From: Minisyncoccota bacterium
GTDB taxonomy: Bacteria; Patescibacteriota; Minisyncoccia; Phycocordibacterales; UBA1006
Reading direction: 5' to 3'
NCBI GenBank assembly: GCA_021129535.1
Contig: JAJOLB010000026.1
Coordinates: 3,476-13,978 of the forward strand
Length of the DNA: 10,503 nucleotides
A program made the position numbers and the translations under genes. Of the stretch, positions 1 through 6,064 are shown in pieces. Within the stretch, counting starts at the first letter, position 1. Each line of letters starts with the position of its first letter. The notes below the pieces were generated by a model that made no database searches, had not been told where the DNA came from, and saw nothing but the letters and a program-made list of their open reading frames with translations.

Positions 1-749
1 ATTGCTGCAGCGTTGTTTCCTGCTGTTTTTGTTATACTAAATGTTCCAATAGGATATTCAGCACCACTTGCTGTTGTTTCTACTACCGTTGCATTTGCAG
101 AAACATTTGTCCATTCAATAAATTCATCATTCATTTTTGCATTTTTAATTTGAATAGTTCCACTTGCATTCCCTGTATACATTGAAATATCTGCAAATAA
201 TGGAGCACTGTTTGAAATAGGAGTAAGTGATGTGTAAAGCAGAGACCCATTATGAAGGTACGTGATTTGTGTTCCCGTCCTCCTGACAGTTAAAATATCT
301 CCATCAACACAGCTTGAAGCTATTGTCATTTTATGGGCTCCATTTTCAAATATATAAACAGTCCCCCCAGCACTTAGATGTATAACATAGTTTATTGTAT
401 TATAATGATCATTAACGCTCGCAGTAGAAAATCCAAACATTCTATCCCCGTCGCCTTGTATTTCCATAGTTATCTCACCATCTCCAACAAAAGAATCTGC
501 ACTCACAGCTCCAGAATTCCATCCATTAACCGCAACATTCTTGTAAATGGCCTTACTAACGATTGGGCTCTTTCCTAATTTTCCTAAACCACCAGACACT
601 TCAATTTCTGTGTCTTTGGTATAATTTGATTCTGTTGTAAATGGTGTTGTGAAATTAGCTGCAAATATTGTTTGAGCAAAAAAACCCGTAAATGATATTA
701 CAGTTACAATTATTGTTGATTTAATAATGTTTGTAAATAATTTTTTCAT
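1..749 (-). CDS. Secreted protein with lectin-like beta domain (N-terminal part, runs off left edge)
   Basis: Reading the minus strand from the ATG at 749 gives 249 codons without a stop, continuing past base 1, so the C-terminus is missing. Residues 1-30 form a classic signal peptide: MKK, a hydrophobic core about 8-24, and an A-x-A-type cleavage site near QTIFA/ANF. The mature part is Gly-, Ser-, Thr- and Asn-rich and beta-like. Residues 77-175 (starting GWNSGAVS, then MFGFS, VYIFENG, and YLHNGSLLYTS) resemble the concanavalin A-like/SPRY-type carbohydrate-binding domains of bacterial surface proteins; this is pattern recognition only. Residues 235-249 (FSITKTAGNNAAA) look like the start of a second such domain, so a tandem-domain surface protein is plausible. 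An AT-rich -10-like sequence lies directly upstream and no Shine-Dalgarno is seen. It is probably exported and cell-surface or extracellular; the ligand is unknown. Confidence 0.82.
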   Translation of the reverse strand, partial: MKKLFTNIIKSTIIVTVISFTGFFAQTIFAANFTTPFTTESNYTKDTEIEVSGGLGKLGKSPIVSKAIYKNVAVNGWNSGAVSADSFVGDGEITMEIQGDGDRMFGFSTASVNDHYNTINYVIHLSAGGTVYIFENGAHKMTIASSCVDGDILTVRRTGTQITYLHNGSLLYTSLTPISNSAPLFADISMYTGNASGTIQIKNAKMNDEFIEWTNVSANATVVETTASGAEYPIGTFSITKTAGNNAAA

Positions 750-761
750 ATATATATATTA
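750..761 (-). promoter_or_regulatory. Possible leaderless -10 region of the secreted-protein gene
   Basis: On the minus strand the ATG at 749 is preceded by TAATATATATAT. A TAATAT hexamer (756-761) sits exactly 6 nt before the ATG, the spacing seen at stronger promoters in this window. The alternating TA tract makes the exact hexamer ambiguous, and there is no convincing -35. Confidence 0.3.
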
Positions 762-783
762 ACAAAAAAGATACCTATTACAA

Positions 784-830
784 GAAAAAGAGCTCTCTCA
801 TTTAAAAATGATAGAGGAAAATCATTTTTA
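784..830 (-). terminator. Terminator of the malic enzyme gene (two alternative hairpins)
   Basis: Two overlapping stems can form on the minus strand. One is a perfect 10-bp stem (821-830 with 803-812, 8-nt loop) that includes the stop codon. The other pairs CTCTATCAT (808-816) with ATGAGAGAG (793-801) with one mismatch and is followed by CTCTTTTTC. The second has the normal intrinsic-terminator layout. The two cannot fold at once. Confidence 0.55.
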
Positions 831-1979
831 TTTAGAATTTTTTACTGCATTTGCAATGCTATCAGCAATTCCCTTTTCAAAGGGTCCTGGGATAATTTTG
901 TTTACTGTTGGTTTTTTAACCATGTCGGCGAGTGCCTTTGCCGCGCGTAACTTCATCGCGTCGGTAATTTGTTTTTTATTTCCTTCAAATACTCCCTTGA
1001 AAATTCCAGGAAATACCAAAACATTGTTAATCTGGTTTGGATAATCAGAGCGTCCTGTGGCAAGGATTTTTACACCTAGTTTCTTTGCAAAAATTGGATC
1101 AATTTCTGGACTTGGATTTGCCAAAGCAAAAATAATTGGATCAGAATTCATATTATTAATCTCATTCTTTCCTAGAATATCTGCAACAGATACACCAACA
1201 AAAACATCTGCATTATGCAGTGCGTCTAATAATGAACCACAGATATTTTGCTGTGCTTCACGTTCAATCAATTTTTTCTTTGTGGCATTTAATCCTGTTC
1301 GTTCATTGCAGACAATTCCCTGCGAATCCACAAGGGTAATATTTTTTACTCCATACAAATGCAATAATTTTGTGATGGCAACACCAGCCGCACCAACGCC
1401 GTTTACAACAACTTTTATACTGCCCTTTTTCTTATTAACAATTTTTAATGCATTAATAAGACCTGCCAAAACCACAATTGCTGTTCCATGTTGATCGTCG
1501 TGAAAAACAGGAATATCTAATTCTGCCTTTAATCGTTCCTCTATCTCAAAACATCGTGGTGCTGAAAAATCCTCTAAATTTATTCCACCAAATGATGGTG
1601 CAATATTTTTAATCGTTTGAATAATCTCCTCGGTATCTTGGGTATCTAATACAATAGGAATAGAATCGATTCCCGCAAAACGTTTAAATAATGCTGATTT
1701 CCCTTCCATAACAGGCATTGCGGCAAGTGCCCCGAGATTTCCTAAACCTAAAACAGCTGAACCATCGGAGATGACAGCAACAGTCTTCCCTGCTGAAACT
1801 AAATCTCTATATTTTTTTGGATTTTTTTTAATTTCCAAACAAGGTCCAGATACACCAGGAGAATAAACGGTCGATAAGTCGTCTTTGGTCCTGATAGGTG
1901 TTTTTAGTTTTATTTCGATCTTTCCATTATGTTTTCTATGTAATGCAATGGAATCTTTTGAATAGTTTTTCTTTTTCAT
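828..1979 (-). CDS. NAD(P)-dependent malic enzyme, short form
   Basis: Oxidatively decarboxylates malate to pyruvate and CO2 with reduction of NAD(P)+, in the cytosol. The 383 residues match the short bacterial class (relatives of YtsJ and the N-terminal part of MaeB, without the phosphotransacetylase-like extension). The malic N-domain (about 15-150) carries the catalytic Tyr39 in VYSPGVSGPC, the SDGSAVLGLGNLG motif (71-83), Lys94 in MEGKSALFKR, and metal ligands Glu136/Asp137 in INLEDFSAPR with Asp161/Asp162 in FHDDQHGTAI. The NAD-binding domain follows with GVGAAG (194-199), NPSPEIDP (288-295) and ATGRSDYPNQ (307-316). All key motifs are present, so it should be active; cofactor preference cannot be read. 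An extended -10 box ends 6 nt before the ATG, suggesting a leaderless mRNA, with a dyad operator candidate farther upstream. It is monocistronic. Confidence 0.95.
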   Translation of the reverse strand: MKKKNYSKDSIALHRKHNGKIEIKLKTPIRTKDDLSTVYSPGVSGPCLEIKKNPKKYRDLVSAGKTVAVISDGSAVLGLGNLGALAAMPVMEGKSALFKRFAGIDSIPIVLDTQDTEEIIQTIKNIAPSFGGINLEDFSAPRCFEIEERLKAELDIPVFHDDQHGTAIVVLAGLINALKIVNKKKGSIKVVVNGVGAAGVAITKLLHLYGVKNITLVDSQGIVCNERTGLNATKKKLIEREAQQNICGSLLDALHNADVFVGVSVADILGKNEINNMNSDPIIFALANPSPEIDPIFAKKLGVKILATGRSDYPNQINNVLVFPGIFKGVFEGNKKQITDAMKLRAAKALADMVKKPTVNKIIPGPFEKGIADSIANAVKNSK

Positions 1980-1985
1980 AGGTAT

Positions 1986-1994
1986 AGTATATCA
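1986..1994 (-). promoter_or_regulatory. Extended -10 promoter for malic enzyme, leaderless geometry
   Basis: Minus-strand TGA-TATACT: the hexamer is 1986-1991 and the TGn extension 1992-1994. Exactly 6 nt (ATACCT) separate it from the ATG at 1979, so transcription would begin at or next to the start codon. No -35 matches consensus at the proper distance, which the TGn element could offset. Confidence 0.55.
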
Positions 1995-2022
1995 CCATAA
2001 CACTAAATAATGAGGTTTTTTT

Positions 2023-2052
2023 ACTATGTAAAGTTATCTTTACATATGTCAA
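2023..2052 (-). promoter_or_regulatory. Second, distal promoter candidate for malic enzyme
   Basis: A perfect -35 TTGACA lies at 2047-2052 on the minus strand, followed after 18 nt by CATAGT (2023-2028, four of six matches). The spacer and -10 are almost wholly occupied by the dyad at 2025-2046, so a protein bound there would block it. The weak -10 keeps confidence low. Confidence 0.35.
2025..2046. promoter_or_regulatory. Perfect dyad, candidate operator
   Basis: Arms TATGTAAAG (2025-2033) and CTTTACATA (2038-2046) are exact reverse complements around a 4-nt TTAT spacer. There is no U-run after it on either strand, and it sits between divergent promoters, so an operator fits better than a terminator. 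It covers the -10 and spacer of the distal malic enzyme promoter and lies just upstream of the rightward -10 at 2076. The cognate regulator is not in the window. Confidence 0.5.
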
Positions 2053-2073
2053 TATGGGAGTTTTTTGGTTTTT

Positions 2074-2081
2074 GGTATAAT
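2074..2081 (+). promoter_or_regulatory. Extended -10 promoter facing the glutamate dehydrogenase remnant
   Basis: TGG-TATAAT ending at 2081, a perfect -10 hexamer with a TGn extension (T2073 begins the TGG). No good -35 is visible 16-18 nt upstream. It points at the broken gene starting about 2122 and is probably the original gdhA promoter, left after the gene body was lost. No ATG occurs at the leaderless spacing; a GTG is at 2085 but in another frame. Confidence 0.45.
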
Positions 2082-2121
2082 TAAGTGGTAAAAGATTTTA
2101 GGGAATCAAAAATATTATTTC

Positions 2122-2523
2122 CGTTTTACATTTCATCCATCAGTAAATTTATCAATTTAAAAATTTCTAGGATTTGAGCAAACATTCAAAAATGCCCTGA
2201 CCACACTGCCAATGGGTGGAGGAAAAGGAGGTTCAGACTTCAACCCAAAGGGAAAATCTAACAATGAAATTATGAAATTTTGCCAAGCATTCATGAGCGA
2301 GCTCCATCGTCATATTGGTTCAAATACCGACGTACCGGCTGGTGACATTGGTGTTGGTGGACGAGAAATTGGATATCTATTCGGGCAATATAAAAAACTA
2401 CAAAACGAATTTACTGGTGTCCTGACAGGAAAAGGGCAAGCATGGGGTGGTTCATTAATTCGCCCAGAGGCAACAGGGTATGGAAATGTGTATTTTGCAG
2501 AAAACATGTTAAAAACAAAATGA
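2122..2523 (+). pseudogene. gdhA: NADP-type glutamate dehydrogenase, internal fragment with nonsense codon
   Basis: In one frame the segment reads FHPSVNLSI, stop, KFLGFEQTFKNALTTLPMGG and on through GGGKGGSDFNPKGKS, DVPAGDIGVGGREIGY, VLTGKGQAWGGSLIRPEATGYG to MLKTK and TGA. This matches the substrate-binding core of hexameric glutamate dehydrogenases, which interconvert glutamate and 2-oxoglutarate plus ammonia. The catalytic Lys of PMGGGKGG and the Asp of PAGDIG are present. The TAA at 2158-2160 replaces the Leu or Met of the usual SI(L/M)KFLGFEQ. Compared with the usual ~445 residues, about 85 N-terminal and over 200 C-terminal residues, including the NADP-binding Rossmann domain, are absent. 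The ATG at 2212 is the internal Met of PMGGGKGG, not a true start. It cannot encode a working enzyme; the well-kept reading frame suggests recent decay. Confidence 0.85.
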
Positions 2524-2524
2524 G

Positions 2525-2551
2525 AAAAAGAGATTTTTAAAATCTCTTTTT
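2525..2551 (+). terminator. Strong intrinsic terminator after the gdhA remnant
   Basis: Perfect 12-bp stem: AAAAAGAGATTT (2525-2536), loop TTA, then AAATCTCTTTTT (2540-2551). It begins one base after the TGA at 2521-2523. Its closeness to a truncated coding frame suggests that a deletion brought it next to the fragment. The A and T flanks make it potentially bidirectional. Confidence 0.75.
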
Positions 2552-2562
2552 AATTTATATAT

Positions 2563-2700
2563 TTAAACCTGAGAATAATAACAACTTATTATTTCATAAT
2601 CTTGATCAATTCTAGAATAAGAGTCAACAGTTCTTTCGTATGAAGGATCAACTATTTGAAATTCCCAATCATCATTCCCATAAAAATCTAAAAAGTAATC
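2563..2700 (-). pseudogene. Startless 45-codon open stretch, possible gene remnant
   Basis: On the minus strand a frame opens directly after an in-frame TAA and reads DYFLDFYGNDDWEFQIVDPS through YERTVDSYSRIDQDYEI to SCYYSQV and TAA at 2563-2565. It has no ATG, GTG or TTG start in frame. The Asp/Tyr-rich composition looks protein-like rather than random AT-rich DNA, so it may be the tail of a lost gene. The family is not recognised, and chance is a real alternative at this length. It lies downstream of the mreC terminator, between two terminators. Confidence 0.25.
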
Positions 2701-2740
2701 TTAATTAATAGTTTTTTTATATAAACATATTGTACTAAAT

Positions 2741-2767
2741 AAAAACAACTATTCAATAGTTGTTTTT
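2741..2767 (-). terminator. Terminator of the proS-mreB-mreC operon
   Basis: Perfect inverted repeat with arms AAAAACAACTA (2741-2751) and TAGTTGTTTTT (2757-2767) and a 5-nt loop. On the minus strand it starts within the last codons of mreC and its stem contains the TAG stop (2749-2751), ending in a U-run. Confidence 0.75.
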
Positions 2768-3519
2768 TTAATACCTATTTGTTGTAATGATAAAATAGAT
2801 TGAATTGGCGAAATATAAACCTTTTTCACCGGGTCACGTGGATCAAAATCAACATTTGAAACGGTTCCTATAATATGACCTGTGTTCCCTTGTGAATATA
2901 TTATATCACCTATATTCACATCAATATCACGATTAAGCTCCGCAAGCATTGCATTTCCATTTCCAACCAATTCAATTGAAACATTCTGAGGAAATAAAAT
3001 ACCTGATGTTTTTACATTATTTTTTGTAAATAATGAAACTTGAGATGTTGCATCAAAAACAGCTGAAATATTACCTATCAATGTTCCATCAAAATGAATA
3101 ACAGAATCACCTACTGAAAAAGTATAATCTTTGCCGCCTAAAACAGTAATTATTCCAGAATTATTTTTACGCAAAATAGATGTAGAAATAATTTTAGAAT
3201 CAATGGTATGTAAAATATTACTCTTTTCTAAAACTGATTCTAAATACTCTGTTCGCATTGCGTCAACTTCTAAAATTGCTATGCGTTTTTCCAGTTCACT
3301 ATTTTCTTCTAAAATTTTTGTTTTTGAAAACCATGTATGAAAGAGGTTTTTTGAATCCTTTTTCAGCTCAGCAGTATTAGTATACGCGCTGATAAATGGT
3401 TTTTCCAAGACATCTATGTAGGAATAAAATGGTGTAAAGATTAAGAGAAGAAGAAAGGTACTTATTATAAAATAAGTATTTCGCTTTCTCTTTTTTAATT
3501 TTCTTTCACTTAATCTCAT
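2749..3519 (-). CDS. mreC: Rod shape-determining protein MreC
   Basis: Membrane-anchored partner of MreB in the elongasome, which directs lateral peptidoglycan synthesis. The 256 residues show the MreC plan: a basic cytoplasmic tail (1-14, RKLKKRKR), one transmembrane helix (about 15-34), a predicted coiled coil (about 66-100), then the extracellular beta domain with GKDYTFSVGDSVI (129-141), GTLIGNISAV (145-154) and GDIIYSQGNTGHIIGTVSNV (204-223). It lies 15 nt downstream of mreB on the same strand, with no Shine-Dalgarno sequence, and is the last gene of the operon. No mreD follows; the downstream DNA holds only a terminator and gene remnants. The length is slightly under the typical 270-370. 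Identification rests on the domain plan and on the neighbouring mreB. Confidence 0.9.
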   Translation of the reverse strand: MRLSERKLKKRKRNTYFIISTFLLLLIFTPFYSYIDVLEKPFISAYTNTAELKKDSKNLFHTWFSKTKILEENSELEKRIAILEVDAMRTEYLESVLEKSNILHTIDSKIISTSILRKNNSGIITVLGGKDYTFSVGDSVIHFDGTLIGNISAVFDATSQVSLFTKNNVKTSGILFPQNVSIELVGNGNAMLAELNRDIDVNIGDIIYSQGNTGHIIGTVSNVDFDPRDPVKKVYISPIQSILSLQQIGIKKTTIE

Positions 3520-3534
3520 GTTTGATTTTATTAA

Positions 3535-4590
3535 TTACAGCAATGGAACCTCATCATCCTCATGCATCAAAATTTGTCTATACCCTTCTATGTCATCTAA
3601 AATTTTTCCTGTACCTAATACCACAGAATATAGTGGATCAACACCAACAATAACAGGAATATCCAGTTCTCTGGATAGAAGCTTATCAAGCCCTCGAATT
3701 TCAGCGCCACCACCAACAAGATAAATACCATTCTGCATAACATCTGACACAACCTCTGGTGGTGTTTTTTCTAAAACTTCTTTTACTCCATCAACAAGGA
3801 CATCAATAGAGTCTTTGATCGCCATATATATATCATAATGCGTTACGCTAATTTGTCGCGGTAAACCTGTTAACATATCTCGTCCGCGAACCTCTGATTC
3901 TAAAATTTCATATTCATCTATGGCTCCAACCCTTATCTTTACCTCTTCGGCTGTTTTTTCACCAACCAAAATTTTATATTCATCACGTAAATGATTTACG
4001 ATATCGGTATTTAATTTATCCCCTGCAACCTTTAAATTTTTTGATTGAACAACACCAGAAAGAGAAATTACCGCAACATCAGCCGTCCCACCACCAATAT
4101 CAATAACCATAGACCCAACAGGGGCACGTACAGGCAAGTCTAATCCTACTGCTGCTGCCATAGGCTCCTCTATAATGTAGACCTCACGTGCACCTGCATT
4201 ATGTGCAGCATCATAAACAGCTCTTTGTTCTACATTCGTAATTCCTGACGGAACACCAACAACAACGCGAGGTTTAAAGAATTTTGGAGATAATTTTTCC
4301 ACCTTTCCAATAAGATACGCCAACATCTCCTCGGTCACATCAAAATCAGAAATAACACCATCAACCAAAGGTCTAACTACACGGATATGATCAGGGTTTC
4401 GCCCAAGCATTTCACGAGCCTCTGCACCAACAGCCACAACACGGTCTGATTTTGTATTCAATGCAACAACAGAAGGTTCATTAATAATGACTCCTTTTCC
4501 TTTTACATAAACAAGAGTATTTGCTGTCCCTAAATCTATTCCAATGTCATTTGAAAATTTTGTATATAGTTTTGTTAAAAGATTATTCAT
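3535..4590 (-). CDS. mreB: Rod shape-determining protein MreB (bacterial actin)
   Basis: Actin-fold ATPase that polymerises under the inner membrane and positions the wall-elongation machinery. The 351 residues are of normal length (about 330-350). Visible signatures: phosphate 1 loop DLGTANT (19-25), catalytic-region glutamate in IIEEPMAAAVGL (139-150), phosphate 2 loop DIGGGTADVAV (164-174), and adenosine loop LVGGGAEIRGLDKLL (291-305). The N-terminal LLTKLYTKF stretch is suitable for an amphipathic membrane-binding helix. It lies 8 nt after proS and 15 nt before mreC, so all three are probably one transcript. No Shine-Dalgarno precedes its ATG; the preceding bases are A and T only, so translation probably relies on an unstructured AT-rich start or on coupling to proS. 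Confidence 0.97.
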   Translation of the reverse strand: MNNLLTKLYTKFSNDIGIDLGTANTLVYVKGKGVIINEPSVVALNTKSDRVVAVGAEAREMLGRNPDHIRVVRPLVDGVISDFDVTEEMLAYLIGKVEKLSPKFFKPRVVVGVPSGITNVEQRAVYDAAHNAGAREVYIIEEPMAAAVGLDLPVRAPVGSMVIDIGGGTADVAVISLSGVVQSKNLKVAGDKLNTDIVNHLRDEYKILVGEKTAEEVKIRVGAIDEYEILESEVRGRDMLTGLPRQISVTHYDIYMAIKDSIDVLVDGVKEVLEKTPPEVVSDVMQNGIYLVGGGAEIRGLDKLLSRELDIPVIVGVDPLYSVVLGTGKILDDIEGYRQILMHEDDEVPLL

Positions 4591-4598
4591 AATAAATT

Positions 4599-5864
4599 TT
4601 ATTTATTTTCTCCGCCCTCTTGTAGATAAGAAATAACTCTATCAGCAGAAATATATTCAACGTCACTGCTATTTCGTTTTTTTACCTCTACACCTCCATG
4701 TTCGGCAGCACGCTCAGAAACTACCATTCGATATGGAATACCAATTAAATCTGCATCATTCATTTTTTGCCCTGGACCCATATCGCGGTCATCAAACAAA
4801 ACCTCGATTCCTGCATTTTTTAAATCATGATACAAATTTTCAGCCTCACGAAATACATTTTCATTTTTACCAAAGGTCAGTAAATGAACCTTGAATGGCG
4901 CAATAGACTCTGGCCAAACAAGTCCATTTTCATCAGACATTTTCTCAGCAATAACACCCATAACACGTGTAATTCCGATTCCATATGAACCTAGAAATAC
5001 AGGTGTTGGTTTTCCGTCTTTATTATTAAAATAAAGTTTCATTTCTTCACATTTTTTTGTTCCAAAATTAAAAATATTTCCAACCTCTGCTGTTTTTACC
5101 TTTTCTAGCTCAACCTCTGTAACGCCAAGTGATTTTAATGTTTTGGGATTATAAACCTCTTCATTAATTGCAATATTTTTTTCACGATTTATATAAATCT
5201 CGTCTTCACCAGCCTCAGTAATCGTTTGAAATTCATGTGAAAACTCTGTAAACGCTCCACCATCTGCAAAGGTCACAAAGGTATCGTCACCTATCCCAAA
5301 CCTGTTATAGCAACGATTATATGCCTGGATGGTTTTTTGATAAAAATCCTCATGTTGTTTTTCATCTATTGAAAATGAATACATATCTTTCATTAAAAAT
5401 TCTCGCCCTCGCATAATTCCGGATTTTGCACGTAATTCATTACGCATTTTTGTCTGGAATTGATAAACGTACACAGGTAAATCTTTATACGATGAAATAT
5501 GATTTTTCATCATATTTGTAATTGGCTCCTCGTGTGACCAACCAAAACCAATCTCGCCGCCTGCATGTAATTTTGATTTAAACCATACATCAACAATGTC
5601 ATCATCCCAACGATTGGTGTCAGTCCACGTGTCTTTTGACTGCAACGAGGACATAATAAATTCATGTCCTCCAACAGCGTTCATTTCTTCACGTACAATA
5701 TTTTTAATCTTCTCTATAACCTTCATTCCTAGTGGTAATAAATCATAAACTCCTGCCATTTCTTTATGAATAAACCCTGCACGAATTAATAATTGTGCAT
5801 TTTTTGATTCTTCATCTCGTGGTGCTTCTTTTCGTGTTTTTGTGAATAACTGTGATTGTTTCAT
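4599..5864 (-). CDS. proS: Prolyl-tRNA synthetase, short form lacking the full editing insertion
   Basis: Class II aminoacyl-tRNA synthetase that charges tRNA-Pro in the cytosol. The catalytic domain (about 1-310) includes the motif 1 region (LLPLGMKVIEKI, 42-53), motif 2 (RNELRAKSGIMRGREFLMKD, 141-160) and motif 3 (GSYGIGITRVMG, 292-303). The anticodon-binding domain follows (about 325-418, with DDRDMGPGQKMNDADLIG at 358-375). At 421 residues it is about 150 shorter than the usual bacterial enzyme of about 570. Only some 75 residues lie between TEAGEDEI (216-223) and motif 3, so the INS domain that hydrolyses Ala-tRNA-Pro is reduced or absent. Compact ProRS forms are known in other bacteria. 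It is first in the operon with mreB and mreC, and a TATAGA box sits 6 nt before the ATG. Confidence 0.96.
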   Translation of the reverse strand: MKQSQLFTKTRKEAPRDEESKNAQLLIRAGFIHKEMAGVYDLLPLGMKVIEKIKNIVREEMNAVGGHEFIMSSLQSKDTWTDTNRWDDDIVDVWFKSKLHAGGEIGFGWSHEEPITNMMKNHISSYKDLPVYVYQFQTKMRNELRAKSGIMRGREFLMKDMYSFSIDEKQHEDFYQKTIQAYNRCYNRFGIGDDTFVTFADGGAFTEFSHEFQTITEAGEDEIYINREKNIAINEEVYNPKTLKSLGVTEVELEKVKTAEVGNIFNFGTKKCEEMKLYFNNKDGKPTPVFLGSYGIGITRVMGVIAEKMSDENGLVWPESIAPFKVHLLTFGKNENVFREAENLYHDLKNAGIEVLFDDRDMGPGQKMNDADLIGIPYRMVVSERAAEHGGVEVKKRNSSDVEYISADRVISYLQEGGENK

Positions 5865-5870
5865 ATATAT

Positions 5871-5876
5871 TCTATA
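5871..5876 (-). promoter_or_regulatory. -10 box of the proS-mreB-mreC operon, leaderless geometry
   Basis: Minus-strand TATAGA (five of six matches to TATAAT), followed by exactly 6 nt (ATATAT) and the proS ATG at 5864. No TGn extension. The nearest -35-like sequence is TTGAAT at 19 nt, which is weak. It faces away from the rpsB promoter, giving a divergent region at 5865-5950. Confidence 0.5.
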
Positions 5877-5922
5877 CTACGCTAAAACTATGATAATTCA
5901 AATTATTAAAAAGGATTATAGC

Positions 5923-5950
5923 TTGTAAAATCAATCTTTTTTGATATAGT
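5923..5950 (+). promoter_or_regulatory. Promoter of the rpsB-tsf operon
   Basis: -35 TTGTAA (5923-5928), a 16-nt spacer, and -10 TATAGT (5945-5950) preceded by TGA (extended -10). Transcription would start near 5957, giving a leader of roughly 108 nt before the rpsB ATG at 6065, in contrast to the leaderless layout of several other genes here. Confidence 0.55.
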
Positions 5951-5986
5951 GACTCTTGTAGAAACTTGTGGAATATATTCTATTCC

Positions 5987-6021
5987 CTCGCAGTCGAATG
6001 CGAGATTAAACGATGGTTAAT
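5987..6021 (+). promoter_or_regulatory. Structured rpsB leader (candidate autoregulatory site)
   Basis: Two adjacent hairpins lie in the predicted leader. The first is CTCGCA (5987-5992) with TGCGAG (5999-6004), 6-nt loop, GC-rich against an AT-rich background. The second is ATTAA (6005-6009) with TTAAT (6017-6021), loop ACGATGG. The ATG in the second loop opens an 11-codon frame ending TAA at 6046-6048. Autoregulation of rpsB through its leader is known in E. coli; that this leader binds S2 is inference. Confidence 0.35.
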
Positions 6022-6064
6022 CAGAACTATTGTGCAGGTTTTATTTAATTAAAAAATATTTGCT

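Noticed and set aside
378..578. Plus-strand open frame of 66 codons
   Set aside because: It is antisense to the secreted-protein gene, which is open across its whole length and has a signal peptide.
1057..1494. Plus-strand open frame of 145 codons
   Set aside because: It is the antisense shadow of the malic enzyme NAD-binding region; its composition shows no family features.
2521..2523. UGA read as glycine (as in Gracilibacteria and SR1), since the gdhA frame has TGA where other enzymes have Gly after MLKTK
   Set aside because: Reading through gives only about ten residues unlike glutamate dehydrogenase before TAA, inside the terminator stem. No intact gene in the window contains an in-frame UGA, and an earlier TAA already breaks the gene.
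2212..2523. A 103-aa intact gene beginning at the ATG at 2212
   Set aside because: That ATG is the internal Met of the PMGGGKGG active-site motif, and homologous sequence continues upstream through the TAA at 2158, so this is a fragment of a larger gene.
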